From: Pseudomonas fragi
GTDB taxonomy: Bacteria; Pseudomonadota; Gammaproteobacteria; Pseudomonadales; Pseudomonadaceae
Reading direction: 5' to 3'
DNA length: 64,000 nucleotides
NCBI RefSeq assembly: GCF_900105835.1
Contig: NZ_LT629783.1
Span: 744,001 to 808,000, forward strand
Shown: positions 53,382 through 62,493 of the stretch, in pieces
Layout: every line of letters begins with the position of its first letter
Numbering within the stretch: position 1 is the first letter of the stretch
Program-made: the position numbers and the translations under genes
Notes under the pieces: generated by a model
The model's input: the letters and a program-made list of their open reading frames with translations, nothing else
Told to the model about the DNA's origin: nothing
Databases searched by the model: none

Positions 53382-53657
53382 CTAACGGTGCGGGTGAACC
53401 GTAAACGCCACCAGCTTCATCACAATGGGTCGCACGACCAGGATGCACAGGAAGGCTACCGGCATTGCCAGTTGATAGGCATGCAGGGCATTGCTCAGGT
53501 AATCCCCCTCAATGCCGGAGTTTGCCGCAGTAATCACCAGCGACATCAAAAAAGCCATGATCGCTGACATGTAAAACGCAAATACATATGGGGTAACCCG
53601 GGCCGAGAGTTTGAAACGCCGGCCACCCAGGGTGTTTTCAGTGTTATGTGACGTCAT
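53382..53657 (-). CDS. DUF2798 small membrane protein
   Basis: A 91-residue protein with two transmembrane helices (VFAFYMSAIMAFLMSLVITA and AYQLAMPVAFLCILVVRPIV), the DUF2798 pattern ending in Arg-Pro-Ile-Val. Function unknown. It lies 108 bp from the divergent LysR gene; genes of this family often neighbour LysR regulators and redox enzymes. Confidence 0.8.
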   Translation of the reverse strand: MTSHNTENTLGGRRFKLSARVTPYVFAFYMSAIMAFLMSLVITAANSGIEGDYLSNALHAYQLAMPVAFLCILVVRPIVMKLVAFTVHPHR

Positions 53658-53765
53658 ATACAGACCTTTTTTCAGCTTGGATTTCAGGTGTAGCGCACCT
53701 TAGCAAGATCGAAAACCGGCAACTAGACGCCCGGCAACAGTTACTTTATAAATAAAAACTTACGA

Positions 53766-54761
53766 ATGCCTGCGAGTGTGCCCACAGTGAATTTGTTAGC
53801 AGCGATTGCCAGTTTTATCAAAGTGGTGGAAACCGGCTCCATCGTGGGCGCAGCCAGAAACCTGGGGCTCAGTGCGGCAGCCGTCAGCCAGACCCTCAAC
53901 CGCCTGGAAGAACATCTGGGCACCCGCCTGCTGCAACGCACCACCCGGCGCATGGCCCTGACCGAAAACGGTGCACTGTATTACGCCAAGGTACGACGCA
54001 TCGCCTCCGACCTTGAAGCCGCGCAAATGGCCATTCGTACTGACGATAACGAACTGCAAGGGCGCCTGTGCATTGCGTCTACCTCTGCGTTCGGTCGGCA
54101 TGTAGTCGCCCCGCTCATCGCTGGCTTTGCCGCGCGTTATCCGCGCCTGGCACTGGAACTGTGTACCAGCGACGGCAAGATCAATCATATTCAGGACAAT
54201 ATTGACCTGAGCCTGCGCATCAAGCCGCAACTGGAAGACGGCATCGTGGCGCGCAAAATAGCCTCGGTGCCGTTTATTGTCTGCGCCGCGCCGGCCTATC
54301 TGGAGCGCGCCGGCATCCCCCGCACGCCGGAAGACCTCCAGCACCATGCCTGCCTGGGTTTTCGCTACCCCCTGGACGGGCGGCTGTTGCGCTGGGGGTT
54401 TACTCGCAATGGCCAGCACGCTTACGCAGCCTTGACCTTCAGCGCAATCAGCGACGATATCGACGCGCTTACGCAAATGGCCATTTATGGCGCCGGGGTG
54501 GCACGCCTGGCCGAGTTCCTGGCGGCGCCTTACCTCGAATCAGGCCAACTGATAGCGCTGCTCAAACACAGCCATGAGCCCAATGAATCCAGCGCGCAGC
54601 CGCTGGACATCTATGCTTGTGTCCAGGATCGCGCAGCCATGACCGCAAAAGTAAAAGCATTTATGGACTACCTGACCGAACATCTGGATAAAAGCTGGAT
54701 ACAGACCAGTGCTGTAATAACAAGGCCCAACTCACTGCACGACTTAAGTGCACCGAATTAG
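53766..54761 (+). CDS. LysR family transcriptional regulator
   Basis: A 331-residue LTTR. Winged helix at about 8-68 (ETGSIVGAARNLGLSAAAVS) and effector domain at about 95-300. The start at 53766 is ATG without a strong ribosome site; a GTG a few codons later is possible. It is divergent from the DUF2798 and alcohol dehydrogenase genes and is probably their regulator. The product has a C-terminal tail slightly longer than usual. Confidence 0.88.
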   Translation: MPASVPTVNLLAAIASFIKVVETGSIVGAARNLGLSAAAVSQTLNRLEEHLGTRLLQRTTRRMALTENGALYYAKVRRIASDLEAAQMAIRTDDNELQGRLCIASTSAFGRHVVAPLIAGFAARYPRLALELCTSDGKINHIQDNIDLSLRIKPQLEDGIVARKIASVPFIVCAAPAYLERAGIPRTPEDLQHHACLGFRYPLDGRLLRWGFTRNGQHAYAALTFSAISDDIDALTQMAIYGAGVARLAEFLAAPYLESGQLIALLKHSHEPNESSAQPLDIYACVQDRAAMTAKVKAFMDYLTEHLDKSWIQTSAVITRPNSLHDLSAPN

Positions 54762-54934
54762 TGCAAACTCATTTGAATTAACTTTAACTTTTATACATTC
54801 AAAACAGTATAAAATCGTACTTTGTTATCCATGGCAACACAGATTATCGAGAAAAAACACCCCTATAGGGGGTAGTTGAATTTTTTAATGTACTGATACA
54901 CTTGTCTGTAGAAACCATTCAAGGACGAATAAAA
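54762..54934. other. AT-rich gene-free stretch with CCCCTATAGGGG palindrome
   Basis: No gene seen. A perfect 12-bp gapless palindrome, CCCCTATAGGGG, lies at 54860-54871, followed by a T-rich run (ATTTTTTAATG). It is too tight to be a hairpin terminator and more likely a protein site, perhaps for the small gene that follows. Confidence 0.4.
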
Positions 54935-55102
54935 ATGAGCGCCTCAACTAAACGTGGATGGACATGGGCCTACCGCAAGATGCGCGACCTGCACTGCAGC
55001 CGCAGCTCCGCCTTGTACAGGGCGACGCGTTACTGGCTGCGCGGGGATACGGGTACATTTATTTGTGAACTAACGCACAAAAAAATCCGTATTAATCGTT
55101 AA
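54935..55102 (+). CDS. Possible small basic protein, 55 residues
   Basis: ATG 54935 is preceded by AAGGACG at good spacing and opens 55 codons. The product is Arg/Lys-rich (RGWTWAYRKMRDLHCSRSSA) with several Trp and Tyr and a C terminus HKKIRINR. No family is recognised. It lies in an AT-rich patch next to an integrase remnant, so it may be a leftover of a mobile element. The ribosome site supports translation; nothing else does. Confidence 0.4.
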   Translation: MSASTKRGWTWAYRKMRDLHCSRSSALYRATRYWLRGDTGTFICELTHKKIRINR

Positions 55103-55158
55103 CTTATAATTATTACCAACGCGCCCCACTCGTTAAGCAAAAGTGTGAACTCACGCAC
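55065..55158. repeat. Pair of 14-bp direct repeats near integrase remnant
   Basis: GTGAACTAACGCAC at 55065-55078 and GTGAACTCACGCAC at 55145-55158 differ at one base and are 80 bp apart. The first overlaps the end of the small ORF. They could be recombinase or regulator sites left from an element. Confidence 0.45.
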
Positions 55159-55438
55159 GCTTTGGTTTTTACCAAATCAAGGCAGGCCTGTGCAGCCAGG
55201 CCAGTGACTTTATATGATGCCTTGGCAGTTGCTTATACCAAGTTCAACTACCTGCCAACGTCTGCGCCTGGCAGGGCCAATCGTTAATGTGCGGTTTTTT
55301 TTGCGTGGCCCGGCATGCGTCGCAATGTCGCAAGTAGCACCACCGCAAGCCCTGGAAAAAACCGTACCTGCACCGCCCGTTGTCGCTGGGCGAGCCTGCC
55401 TCTGGACTGCTGATTCGGGCAAACCCCTGGAAACACCC

Positions 55439-55660
55439 TTAATCAGTCATCGCCTGCCGTACAACTGTCGTCACACCTATGCGACAATACGCGTAATGTC
55501 CGGTTTGAATCCCGCCTTCATTTCCCAGCAGCTTGGCCATAGCGTCCAAATGTTGCTGTCAACGTATGCGCATTGGTTCGACTCAAGCTCAGATTGGAGC
55601 GAGCTGGAAAAGCTCCAAATTGGTCCCAAATGGGTACCGGCTGAAACCAGCGAACTCTAA
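55439..55660 (+). pseudogene. Tyrosine recombinase remnant (C-terminal fragment)
   Basis: About 74 codons match the end of a prophage-type integrase: LPYNCRHTYATIRVMSGLNP, ISQQLGHSVQMLLSTYAHWF, then a W-S-E-L-E-K-L tail. The second active-site Arg (in CRHT), the LGH His and the nucleophilic Tyr (STYAHW) are kept, but the N-terminal DNA-binding domain and the first catalytic Arg are missing. The open frame extends upstream to 55214, but that part does not look like integrase. The fragment is a scar of an excised or decayed element just upstream of the ABC-F gene. Confidence 0.8.
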
Positions 55661-55680
55661 GCTATTGATAGGTAAAGTAA

Positions 55681-57267
55681 TTGATCTCCACAGCAAATAT
55701 CACGATGCAGTTCGGCGCAAAGCCGCTATTCGAGAACGTTTCAGTAAAATTTGGCGCCGGTAACCGCTACGGCCTGATCGGTGCCAACGGTTGCGGCAAG
55801 TCCACCTTCATGAAAATCCTCGGTGATGACCTTGAGCCGTCCGGCGGCCAGGTCATGCTGGAGCCGAACGTGCGTCTGGGTAAATTGCGCCAGGACCAGT
55901 TCGCCTACGAAGAATTCACCGTGATCGATACCGTGATCATGGGCCACGAAGAGCTGTGGAAGGTCAAAGCCGAGCGCGATCGCATCTATTCGCTGCCGGA
56001 AATGACTGAAGAAGACGGCATGGCCGTTGCCGAACTCGAAACCGAGTTCGCTGAAATGGACGGTTACACCGCCGAATCCCGTGCCGGTGAGCTGCTGCTG
56101 GGCCTGGGTATCGGCATCGAGCAACACTTCGGCCCGATGAGCGAAGTGTCGCCAGGCTGGAAGCTGCGCGTATTGCTGGCGCAAGCGCTGTTCTCCGATC
56201 CTGAAGTGCTGCTGCTCGACGAACCGACCAACCACCTGGATATCAACACCATCCGCTGGCTGGAAAACATTCTGACCCAGCGCAACAGCCTGATGATCAT
56301 CATCTCCCACGACCGTCACTTCCTGAACAGCGTGTGCACCCACATGGCTGACCTGGACTACGGCGAGCTGCGTCTGTTCCCGGGTAACTATGACGAGTAC
56401 ATGACCGTCGCTACCCAGTCGCGCGAGCAACTGCTGTCGGAAAACGCCAAGAAGAAAGCGCAGATCAACGAACTGCAAGCGTTCGTCAGCCGCTTCTCGG
56501 CCAACGCCTCGAAATCCAAGCAGGCCAGCTCCCGCGCCAAGGCGATCGACAAGATCACCCTGGCCGAGGTCAAGCCTTCGAGCCGGGTCAGCCCGTTCAT
56601 TCGCTTCGAGCAGAACAAGAAGCTGCACCGCCAGGCGGTTATCGTCGAGCAAATGGCCAAAGGCTTTGATGGCAAGACCCTGTTCAAGGACTTCAGCTTC
56701 ACCGTTGAAGCCGGCGAGCGCGTTGCGATCATTGGCCCGAACGGCATCGGTAAAACCACCCTGCTGCGTACCCTGGTCAACGAGCTGACCCCGGATGCAG
56801 GTACAGTGAAGTGGACTGAAGCCGCCGAACTGGGCTACTACGCCCAGGACCATGCGCACGATTTCGAAGATGACATGACCCTGTTCGACTGGATGGGCCA
56901 GTGGACTCAGGGCGAGCAAATGGTGCGTGGCACCCTGGGCCGCATGCTGTTTTCCAACGATGACATCCTCAAGTCGGTAAAAGTCATTTCCGGTGGTGAG
57001 CAAGGTCGCATGCTGTTCGGCAAGCTGATCCTGCAAAAGGCCAACGTGCTGGTCATGGACGAACCGACCAACCACCTGGACATGGAATCCATCGAGGCGC
57101 TGAACCTGGCACTGGAGAACTACCCGGGCACCCTGGTATTCGTCAGCCATGACCGTGAGTTCGTGTCCTCGCTGGCCACTCGTATTATCGAGCTGAGCCC
57201 AAGCGGTGTGATCGACTTCAGCGGCACCTACGATGACTACCTGCGCAGCCAGGGCGTGACGTTCTGA
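55681..57267 (+). CDS. ybiT: ABC-F family ATPase (YbiT-like), TTG start
   Basis: A 528-residue soluble protein with two ABC domains and no membrane part. Walker [10 protein letters not shown] and GPNGIGKTT; Walker [15 protein letters not shown] and [13 protein letters not shown]; signature-like regions [14 protein letters not shown] and [13 protein letters not shown]; a charged linker lies between. ABC-F proteins act on the ribosome during stalled elongation. The start is TTG 55681: the first 12 residues then align with the family start ([11 protein letters not shown]) and no ATG is available. A moderate AGGTAAAG lies upstream. Confidence 0.92.
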   Translation: MISTANITMQFGAKPLFENVSVKFGAGNRYGLIGANGCGKSTFMKILGDDLEPSGGQVMLEPNVRLGKLRQDQFAYEEFTVIDTVIMGHEELWKVKAERDRIYSLPEMTEEDGMAVAELETEFAEMDGYTAESRAGELLLGLGIGIEQHFGPMSEVSPGWKLRVLLAQALFSDPEVLLLDEPTNHLDINTIRWLENILTQRNSLMIIISHDRHFLNSVCTHMADLDYGELRLFPGNYDEYMTVATQSREQLLSENAKKKAQINELQAFVSRFSANASKSKQASSRAKAIDKITLAEVKPSSRVSPFIRFEQNKKLHRQAVIVEQMAKGFDGKTLFKDFSFTVEAGERVAIIGPNGIGKTTLLRTLVNELTPDAGTVKWTEAAELGYYAQDHAHDFEDDMTLFDWMGQWTQGEQMVRGTLGRMLFSNDDILKSVKVISGGEQGRMLFGKLILQKANVLVMDEPTNHLDMESIEALNLALENYPGTLVFVSHDREFVSSLATRIIELSPSGVIDFSGTYDDYLRSQGVTF

Positions 57268-57294
57268 TTCAGACGCAGCCCTGCAGGTTGTAAC

Positions 57295-57325
57295 GAAAAC
57301 CCCGTCCTGGTGACGGGGTTTTTCG
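57295..57325 (+). terminator. Rho-independent terminator of ybiT
   Basis: CCCCGTC-CTGGT-GACGGGG, a 7-bp stem extended by AAAA/TTTT, with TTTTTCGTTTCT after it, 28 bp past the stop. Confidence 0.9.
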
Positions 57326-57375
57326 TTTCTGGCCTTTTAATCACTCGCGGGGGGCCTGATACAACGCAGCGCTTT

Positions 57376-57401
57376 TATCGCGGGCAAGCCCGCTCCCACA
57401 G
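57376..57401. repeat. Single REP sequence
   Basis: A REP arm with core ATCGCGGGCAAGCCCGCTCC followed by CACAG, downstream of the ybiT terminator. No inverted partner is nearby. Confidence 0.85.
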
Positions 57402-57463
57402 GTTGTGTGCCTGGCTCACTATTACCGTTAGCCTGCTTTCTTTTATGCCGGGGCCACGCCATC

Positions 57464-58687
57464 ATGGCGGTTACCGATCGCCAGCCGGACTCCCCGCTCA
57501 TGCCTGTGCAACACCCCTCTTCCCCGAGCAGCCTGTCGATCACCCTGCAAATCCTGTCGATCGTGTTCTACACCTTTATTGCCTTTATCTGCATTGGCTT
57601 GCCCATCGCCGTATTGCCGGGCTATGTGCATGACCAACTGGGCTTCAGTGCCGTGGTCGCCGGGCTGGCCATCGCTTCACAATATCTGGCTACCCTGCTG
57701 AGCCGCCCGTCAGCCGGACGCCTGGTCGACAGCATCGGCACCAAGCCTGCCATCGTCTATGGCCTGGCTGGCATCGCCATCAGCGGCGTGCTCACGTCCT
57801 TGGCCGTTGCGCTGCAAGACTGGCCCCTGCTGAGCCTGGGCATTCTGATCGTCGGCCGGGTATTTCTCGGTGTTGCCCAGGGCCTGATTGGCGTCGGCAC
57901 CATTTCCTGGTGCATTGCCCGGGTAGGCTCACAACATACCGCCAGAGCCATTGGCTGGAATGGCATTGCCTCCTACGGCGCGATCGCCATAGGTGCACCG
58001 CTGGGCGTGGTGATGGTCGAGCGGCTGGGCTTCGCCATGCTGGGTGTGACCCTGTTGTTGCTGGCCCTCGCCGCCCTGGGGCTGATTCGCAACAAACCGG
58101 CAATCGCCGCGATCCCGGGCGTGCGCCTGCCTTTTTGGTCGGTATTCGGCCTGATTGCCCCCTATGGCATCAGCCTGACCCTGGCCTCGATTGGTTATGG
58201 CACGCTGACTACCTTTATCACCCTGTTTTATATCGACCAGGGCTGGGAAGGTGCGGCGTATTGCCTGTCGGTATTTGGCGTGTGCTTTATCCTCGGCCGC
58301 CTGATCTTTACCAACAGCATCAGCCGCTTTGGTGGCTACAACGTGGCAATCGCCTGCATGAGCATCGAAGCGGTGGGCCTGGTCATGTTGTGGCTGGCAC
58401 CCAGTACCGCTTTTGCCCTGGCAGGTGCCGGGCTGACCGGTTTTGGCTTGTCCCTGGTGTACCCGGCGCTGGGGGTCGAGGCAGTCAAGCAAGTCCCGGT
58501 TTCTAGCCGCGGCGCGGGGCTGAGTGCCTATGCCGTGTTTTTTGACCTGGCACTGGCCATTGCCGGACCCATCATGGGGGCCATTGCGCTGAACCTGGGT
58601 TATCCGTGGATTTTCTTCAGTGCGGCAGTCATGTGCTGTATGGGTTTGTTGTTGACCTTAGGGCTGTCAAACCGAAAATCCGATTAA
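57464..58687 (+). CDS. MFS transporter (YhhS-like)
   Basis: A 407-residue, 12-helix transporter. Motif A-like RPSAGRLVDSIGTKPAIVYG follows helix 2, and GVAQGLIGVGTISWCIARVG lies in the next helices, as in the YhhS/YfcJ group, whose members have been linked to arabinose or glyphosate export. The start is uncertain: ATG 57464 is used; ATG 57500 would shorten the N terminus by 12 residues without loss of a helix. Neither has a strong ribosome site. The substrate is not predictable. Confidence 0.85.
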   Translation: MAVTDRQPDSPLMPVQHPSSPSSLSITLQILSIVFYTFIAFICIGLPIAVLPGYVHDQLGFSAVVAGLAIASQYLATLLSRPSAGRLVDSIGTKPAIVYGLAGIAISGVLTSLAVALQDWPLLSLGILIVGRVFLGVAQGLIGVGTISWCIARVGSQHTARAIGWNGIASYGAIAIGAPLGVVMVERLGFAMLGVTLLLLALAALGLIRNKPAIAAIPGVRLPFWSVFGLIAPYGISLTLASIGYGTLTTFITLFYIDQGWEGAAYCLSVFGVCFILGRLIFTNSISRFGGYNVAIACMSIEAVGLVMLWLAPSTAFALAGAGLTGFGLSLVYPALGVEAVKQVPVSSRGAGLSAYAVFFDLALAIAGPIMGAIALNLGYPWIFFSAAVMCCMGLLLTLGLSNRKSD

Positions 58688-58871
58688 ACCAGCAAAATTT
58701 GCCATGCAACAGTTTGTCCTGGACGGCTGCGTGGTTGTACCGGGAAACACTTGGAAAAAGTTAAACCTGTTTGCCATTATTGTAATAAACATATTGAATA
58801 ATATTATTCACTGCGCTGTAAGAACGATAACAATCCAATTGATATTGGTATAAAAACCTACAGGGCATTAC

Positions 58872-59264
58872 ATGAAGAATAATCTTAAAACAGTCGTCAC
58901 TCCTTTTTTACTGCTGGTCCTGAGCACGGCGGCCCAGGCGGACTCGAAGGACTATTATGACTTCCCGCCGGGCTGGCCATGCTGCCCTTTCAGTGATGAG
59001 AACCTGAAAACCAATATCAACCCACTGACAAATTCCACTGACACGTTACTGCAAATCCAGGGCGTGACTTTTGAATGGAAGGAAGGCGGTCGCAAAGACA
59101 TCGGCGTCCTTGCCCAGAACGTTCAAGAAGTTTACCCGCAACTGGTACGTGAGGATAACAACCAGTTGCGCGTCGACTACGAAAAACTTGTTGCCCCCCT
59201 GATCGAATCAGTTCGGGAAATGGATGCGCGCATCAAACAACTTGAAGCGGCACAAAAACACTAA
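58872..59264 (+). CDS. Secreted protein with S74-type intramolecular chaperone domain
   Basis: A 130-residue protein. Signal peptide at 1-23 (PFLLLVLSTAAQA). The mature part has DSKDYYDFPPGWPCCPFSDE, then a peptidase_S74/endosialidase chaperone pattern: DENLKTNINPL, LLQIQGVTFEWKE, DIGVLAQNVQEVYPQLV, and the final coiled coil LVAPLIESVREMDARIKQLE. This domain normally sits at the C terminus of phage tail fibres and trimeric adhesins, where it folds the fibre and then cleaves itself off. Here it is almost alone and exported. It is a single gene in an AT-rich setting, suggesting transfer. Confidence 0.8.
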   Translation: MKNNLKTVVTPFLLLVLSTAAQADSKDYYDFPPGWPCCPFSDENLKTNINPLTNSTDTLLQIQGVTFEWKEGGRKDIGVLAQNVQEVYPQLVREDNNQLRVDYEKLVAPLIESVREMDARIKQLEAAQKH

Positions 59265-59266
59265 AG

Positions 59267-60337
59267 CTAGCAGTGGTGTAAGCCAAACCGGTCAACAGGG
59301 CACGCCTGATGACCGGTTGACGCTGTCCTGCTCAGCGTTGCAGGTTCCAGCACGTTGCTGAAAAACCGCCCTGCCTCGTAAATCAGGTCGCGATGGATGT
59401 CGACCCGATCAACCCCTTGCGCATCGGTGCACAAGCCGGGCATGGCCGCCATTTGCTCGTCATTGCAGGGGGCCATAAATACAAAATGGCCGGCACCGGG
59501 TATCACCTTGAACTCCGGTTCCACTGGCAACTTGCGAGCCAGGGCATCAGCGTTCTTGTCGGGGAACACCAGCCTGTCGTTTTCGCCGCTGTACAGCAGC
59601 ACAGGCACATGCACATCGGCCAGGGTCTGGCGGCCAAACATCAGGCTCAAGGGTGCCATCAGCAGCAGCGCGTGTACCCGGGGGTCGGCAACTGGCATCA
59701 GGTCATCACGGTCGGCGATCAGCTCCCCTTTTGTGGTGCAGGCATCACGGTCTTCGGGGCGCTCCTGGCAGTAGCGGCGCAGGCGATCCAGGTCAGGCTG
59801 GGCGCCTGCCAGGATCAACGCAGTTTCGCCACCTGCCGAATAACCGATCACCCCTACCTGGTCGTCATGCACATAGGGTGACAGCTCAGGGTCGTCCAGG
59901 GTTGCGCTGATGGCGGCCGATATCTGCATCGGCCGCCCGTAAAGGTTACTCAAGGTACCCAGACGGCTGTGGTCCTTGTAATTGTCGCCAGGGTGCAGCA
60001 CCGCCACCACCACAAAGCCCTTGCGCGCCAGCGAGGTGGCCAGGTCATGCAGCGCCAGGGGCGTGCCGGTATTGCCATGGGACAGCATCAGCAGCGGGTA
60101 ACGGCCGATGGCAATTTTTGCACCCTCGGTCGCCGCCACTTCATAACTACCTATTTTGGTCAGCCCCTGGGCCTCACTGGACGGGTAAAAGGCGATGGCC
60201 CGCATGGGTTGATCGTCCAACGGGTCGAGAAAACTCAAACGGTGAAAACCCACGCCCCATTGCAAAGCGGGCTCGGCCTGCACCATCACGGGGCAACATG
60301 CCAGCCACAACATCAGTACCGCCCTGAGACCCATCAT
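59267..60337 (-). CDS. Exported alpha/beta hydrolase (dienelactone hydrolase-like)
   Basis: A 356-residue protein with a signal peptide (LMLWLACCPVMVQA). Nucleophile elbow GVIGYSAGGETALILAG (Ser), a later Asp in LLYSGENDRLVFPDK and His in IPGAGHFVFMAPC complete the triad. The oxyanion-side motif MLSHGNTGTPLAL is present. It resembles platelet-activating-factor acetylhydrolase-like or predicted dienelactone hydrolases. It would hydrolyse an ester in the periplasm; substrate unknown. It is convergent with the S74-domain gene, with 2 bp between stops. Confidence 0.87.
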   Translation of the reverse strand: MMGLRAVLMLWLACCPVMVQAEPALQWGVGFHRLSFLDPLDDQPMRAIAFYPSSEAQGLTKIGSYEVAATEGAKIAIGRYPLLMLSHGNTGTPLALHDLATSLARKGFVVVAVLHPGDNYKDHSRLGTLSNLYGRPMQISAAISATLDDPELSPYVHDDQVGVIGYSAGGETALILAGAQPDLDRLRRYCQERPEDRDACTTKGELIADRDDLMPVADPRVHALLLMAPLSLMFGRQTLADVHVPVLLYSGENDRLVFPDKNADALARKLPVEPEFKVIPGAGHFVFMAPCNDEQMAAMPGLCTDAQGVDRVDIHRDLIYEAGRFFSNVLEPATLSRTASTGHQACPVDRFGLHHC

Positions 60338-60422
60338 CGAGGTTCACCTGCAATGGCGCGTGGCTTGAAATCGGCTGTGCCAGAAGCTTTCGCCAAAAGC
60401 AGTGCATAACCTGGGCCAAACG

Positions 60423-60473
60423 CAAAAAAACTCCGTACTCCGGTCTTGGCAAGACACCCGGAGTACAGAGTTT
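60423..60473 (-). terminator. Rho-independent terminator of azoR
   Basis: On the minus strand AAACTC-TGTACTCCGG pairs with CCGGAGTACGGAGTTT (one mismatch) around a 13-base loop and is followed by TTTTTTTGCG. It lies 24 bp past the azoR stop. Confidence 0.85.
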
Positions 60474-60496
60474 AGCCGGTGAAGCGCTGCACAGGC

Positions 60497-61108
60497 TTAC
60501 GCGGCGCTGAACAGATCCTGCTTAATCTGCGCATGGGCATCGTTCATCGCTTTGCTGCGTACTTCGTCGCCATAGGCCAGGCCGTGGGCGCGGACAAATT
60601 CAACGTCGGTGATGCCGATAAAGCCCAGCATCACTTTCAAGTAATCTTCGTGGGCTACGCCAGTTGCCTGACCGGCATGCAGGCCGCCGGAGGTGGAGAC
60701 CACAATGACTTTCTTGTTGCCGCACAGGCCTTCAGGGCCGGCTTCGGTATAACGGAAGGTCTGACCGGCTACGGCGATACGGTCAATCCAGGCCTTGAGT
60801 TGGGTCGGAATGGTGAAGTTGTACATCGGCGCTGCAATCACTACTGCGTCAGCTGCCAGAAACTGCGCCAGGGTGTCGGCGCTCAGTTGGGCTTCGTGTT
60901 TCTGCGCGGCATCACGCAGCTCGGCGGGTGTGCCGGCAGCCACCAGGGTCGCGGCCGAGAAGTGGGCAATGGCTTCGCTGGCCAGGTCACGGTAGCTGAC
61001 TTCAACCTGTGGATCCGCTGCCTGCCAGGCTTTGACCACTTCGCCGCTCAACTGACGGGATGCCGAGTTGTCGCCCAGAATGCTCGAATCGATATGCAAA
61101 AGTTTCAT
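60497..61108 (-). CDS. azoR: FMN-dependent NADH azoreductase
   Basis: A 203-residue flavodoxin-fold quinone/azo reductase. FMN motif [20 protein letters not shown], and [20 protein letters not shown] and [11 protein letters not shown] contacts are typical of the AzoR/AcpD family. It reduces quinones and azo compounds by two electrons. ATG 61108 follows GGAG; the longer frame to 61174 lacks family sequence. It is divergent from a LysR gene that likely controls it, as in other Pseudomonas. Confidence 0.93.
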   Translation of the reverse strand: MKLLHIDSSILGDNSASRQLSGEVVKAWQAADPQVEVSYRDLASEAIAHFSAATLVAAGTPAELRDAAQKHEAQLSADTLAQFLAADAVVIAAPMYNFTIPTQLKAWIDRIAVAGQTFRYTEAGPEGLCGNKKVIVVSTSGGLHAGQATGVAHEDYLKVMLGFIGITDVEFVRAHGLAYGDEVRSKAMNDAHAQIKQDLFSAA

Positions 61109-61234
61109 GGTGATCTCCAGATGATGACCGCCTCTGGGCGATCTCGATGGAATGGATACTACCGATGAAAGCAATCGACGATAAGTTAGCCATTATGCGA
61201 TAGTTCGTCCCACCTGCAGGACAGTGAGCACGCC

Positions 61235-62143
61235 ATGCAAGACCTCAACGACCTTTACTACTTCGCCAAGGTGGTCGAATCCGGTGGCTTTGCCGCTGCC
61301 GGGCGACTGCTGGGCATCCCCAAATCACGCCTGTCACGCCGTGTGGCCGAGCTTGAGGAGCGCCTGGGCGCCCGCTTGCTGCAACGCACCACGCGCCAGT
61401 TGAAGCTGACCGCAGTGGGTGAGCGTTATCTGCGCCATTGCCAGGCCATGCTGCTGGAAGCCGAGATGGCGGACGAGGCCGTGGCCAGTATGTCCAGCGA
61501 ACCGCGCGGCCCCTTGCGCGTGTCATGCCCGGTGGGGCTGGCCCATGAATTCATGCCCGGGGTGATCAGCTCATTTTTGCAGGCTTACCCCCTGGTACAG
61601 CTGGAGGTCAACCTGCTCAACCGCCGGGTGGATCTGGTCACCGAAGGCATTGATGTGGCCTTGCGCGTGCGCGAGGAAGGCGACGAAGACCCGTCGCTGG
61701 TCACGCGGCGCCTGCGCCAGGCCCGCACCGTGATGGTGGCCACTCCCGAGTTTGCCAGCAAGTGGCCAGTCGACCGCCCCGATGACCTGAAAAGCGTGCC
61801 GCTGCTGGGGGCGCTGGAGGCCGATCGCATGGTGCATTTGCGCATGCTCGATGAGCATGGCCAGGCCAGCACCCTGGTACTTGAGGCGCGGCTGGGGATT
61901 GACGATTTTATCGTGCGCAAGGCCTGCACCCTGGCTGGCCTGGGTTTTACCGTGCTGCCCATGATGTATTGCGAGCAGGAACTGCAAGACGGCCAACTGG
62001 TGCAACTGCTGCCCAAATGGACCCTGCCGGGGGGCTGGCTGCACGCGGTGTACCCTCACCGGCGCGGAGTGATGCCGGCGGTGCGGGCCTGGATCGATCA
62101 CCTGGTCGAGTCATTTGAACGTTGTGGAGAGAAACTGCTATGA
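61235..62143 (+). CDS. LysR family transcriptional regulator
   Basis: A 302-residue LTTR. Winged helix at about 1-60 (ESGGFAAAGRLLGIPKSRLSRRVAELEERL) and an effector domain of the DsdC/AaeR-like CrgA type (VSCPVGLAHEFMPGVISSFL). It is divergent from azoR with 126 bp between, which suggests it senses quinones or electrophiles and regulates azoR. Its stop overlaps the next gene's start by 4 bp. Confidence 0.92.
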   Translation: MQDLNDLYYFAKVVESGGFAAAGRLLGIPKSRLSRRVAELEERLGARLLQRTTRQLKLTAVGERYLRHCQAMLLEAEMADEAVASMSSEPRGPLRVSCPVGLAHEFMPGVISSFLQAYPLVQLEVNLLNRRVDLVTEGIDVALRVREEGDEDPSLVTRRLRQARTVMVATPEFASKWPVDRPDDLKSVPLLGALEADRMVHLRMLDEHGQASTLVLEARLGIDDFIVRKACTLAGLGFTVLPMMYCEQELQDGQLVQLLPKWTLPGGWLHAVYPHRRGVMPAVRAWIDHLVESFERCGEKLL

Positions 62144-62493
62144 GCCCGATGAGCAAGCAGGAAGTCGCCGAGTTCTGCCGCAACCTGCCGGGCGCTCAGT
62201 ACGCGGTGAAATGGGGTGGGGTCGAGGTGTTTTTCGTCGATGACAGCAAGATGTTTGCCCTGTTCAACCTCAACAGCGACGGGCTTTCATTCAAGGTCGA
62301 GAAAGACCTGTTCCTGGGTTATATCGATCGCCCGGGTATTCGCCCCTCGCCCTATCTGGCGCGCGCGTACTGGATCAATATGCAGGCGCCCTACCCGATG
62401 GGCGCTGCGGAACTCCAGGACCTGTTGCGCCGTTCCCACCAACTGGTGGTGGGAAAACTGGCGAAAAAGCGTCAGATCGGTTTATTGCTGTAG
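62140..62493 (+). CDS. YjbR/MmcQ-family protein
   Basis: A 117-residue single-domain protein with a CyaY-like/YjbR fold: AEFCRNLPGAQYAVKWGGVE, SFKVEKDLFLGYIDRPGI and ARAYWINMQAP. Members bind DNA or serve as adapters; function is unclear. ATG 62140 overlaps the LysR stop (ATGA) and has GGAGA upstream, so the two are coupled. The 3' end overlaps the convergent DUF1294 gene by 12 bp. Confidence 0.87.
   Translation: MSPMSKQEVAEFCRNLPGAQYAVKWGGVEVFFVDDSKMFALFNLNSDGLSFKVEKDLFLGYIDRPGIRPSPYLARAYWINMQAPYPMGAAELQDLLRRSHQLVVGKLAKKRQIGLLL

Noticed and set aside
53766..53800. Alternative GTG start of the LysR gene a few codons downstream
   Set aside because: Possible but unsupported: neither start has a strong ribosome site, so the first ATG was kept.
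55214..55438. 5' part of the open frame before the integrase fragment as a real N-terminal domain
   Set aside because: This part does not resemble integrase N-terminal domains and is Pro/Ala-rich without structure; only the last 74 codons are integrase-like.
55741..57150. Minus-strand open frame opposite the ABC-F gene
   Set aside because: The sense strand encodes complete Walker motifs; the antisense frame is a codon-bias by-product.
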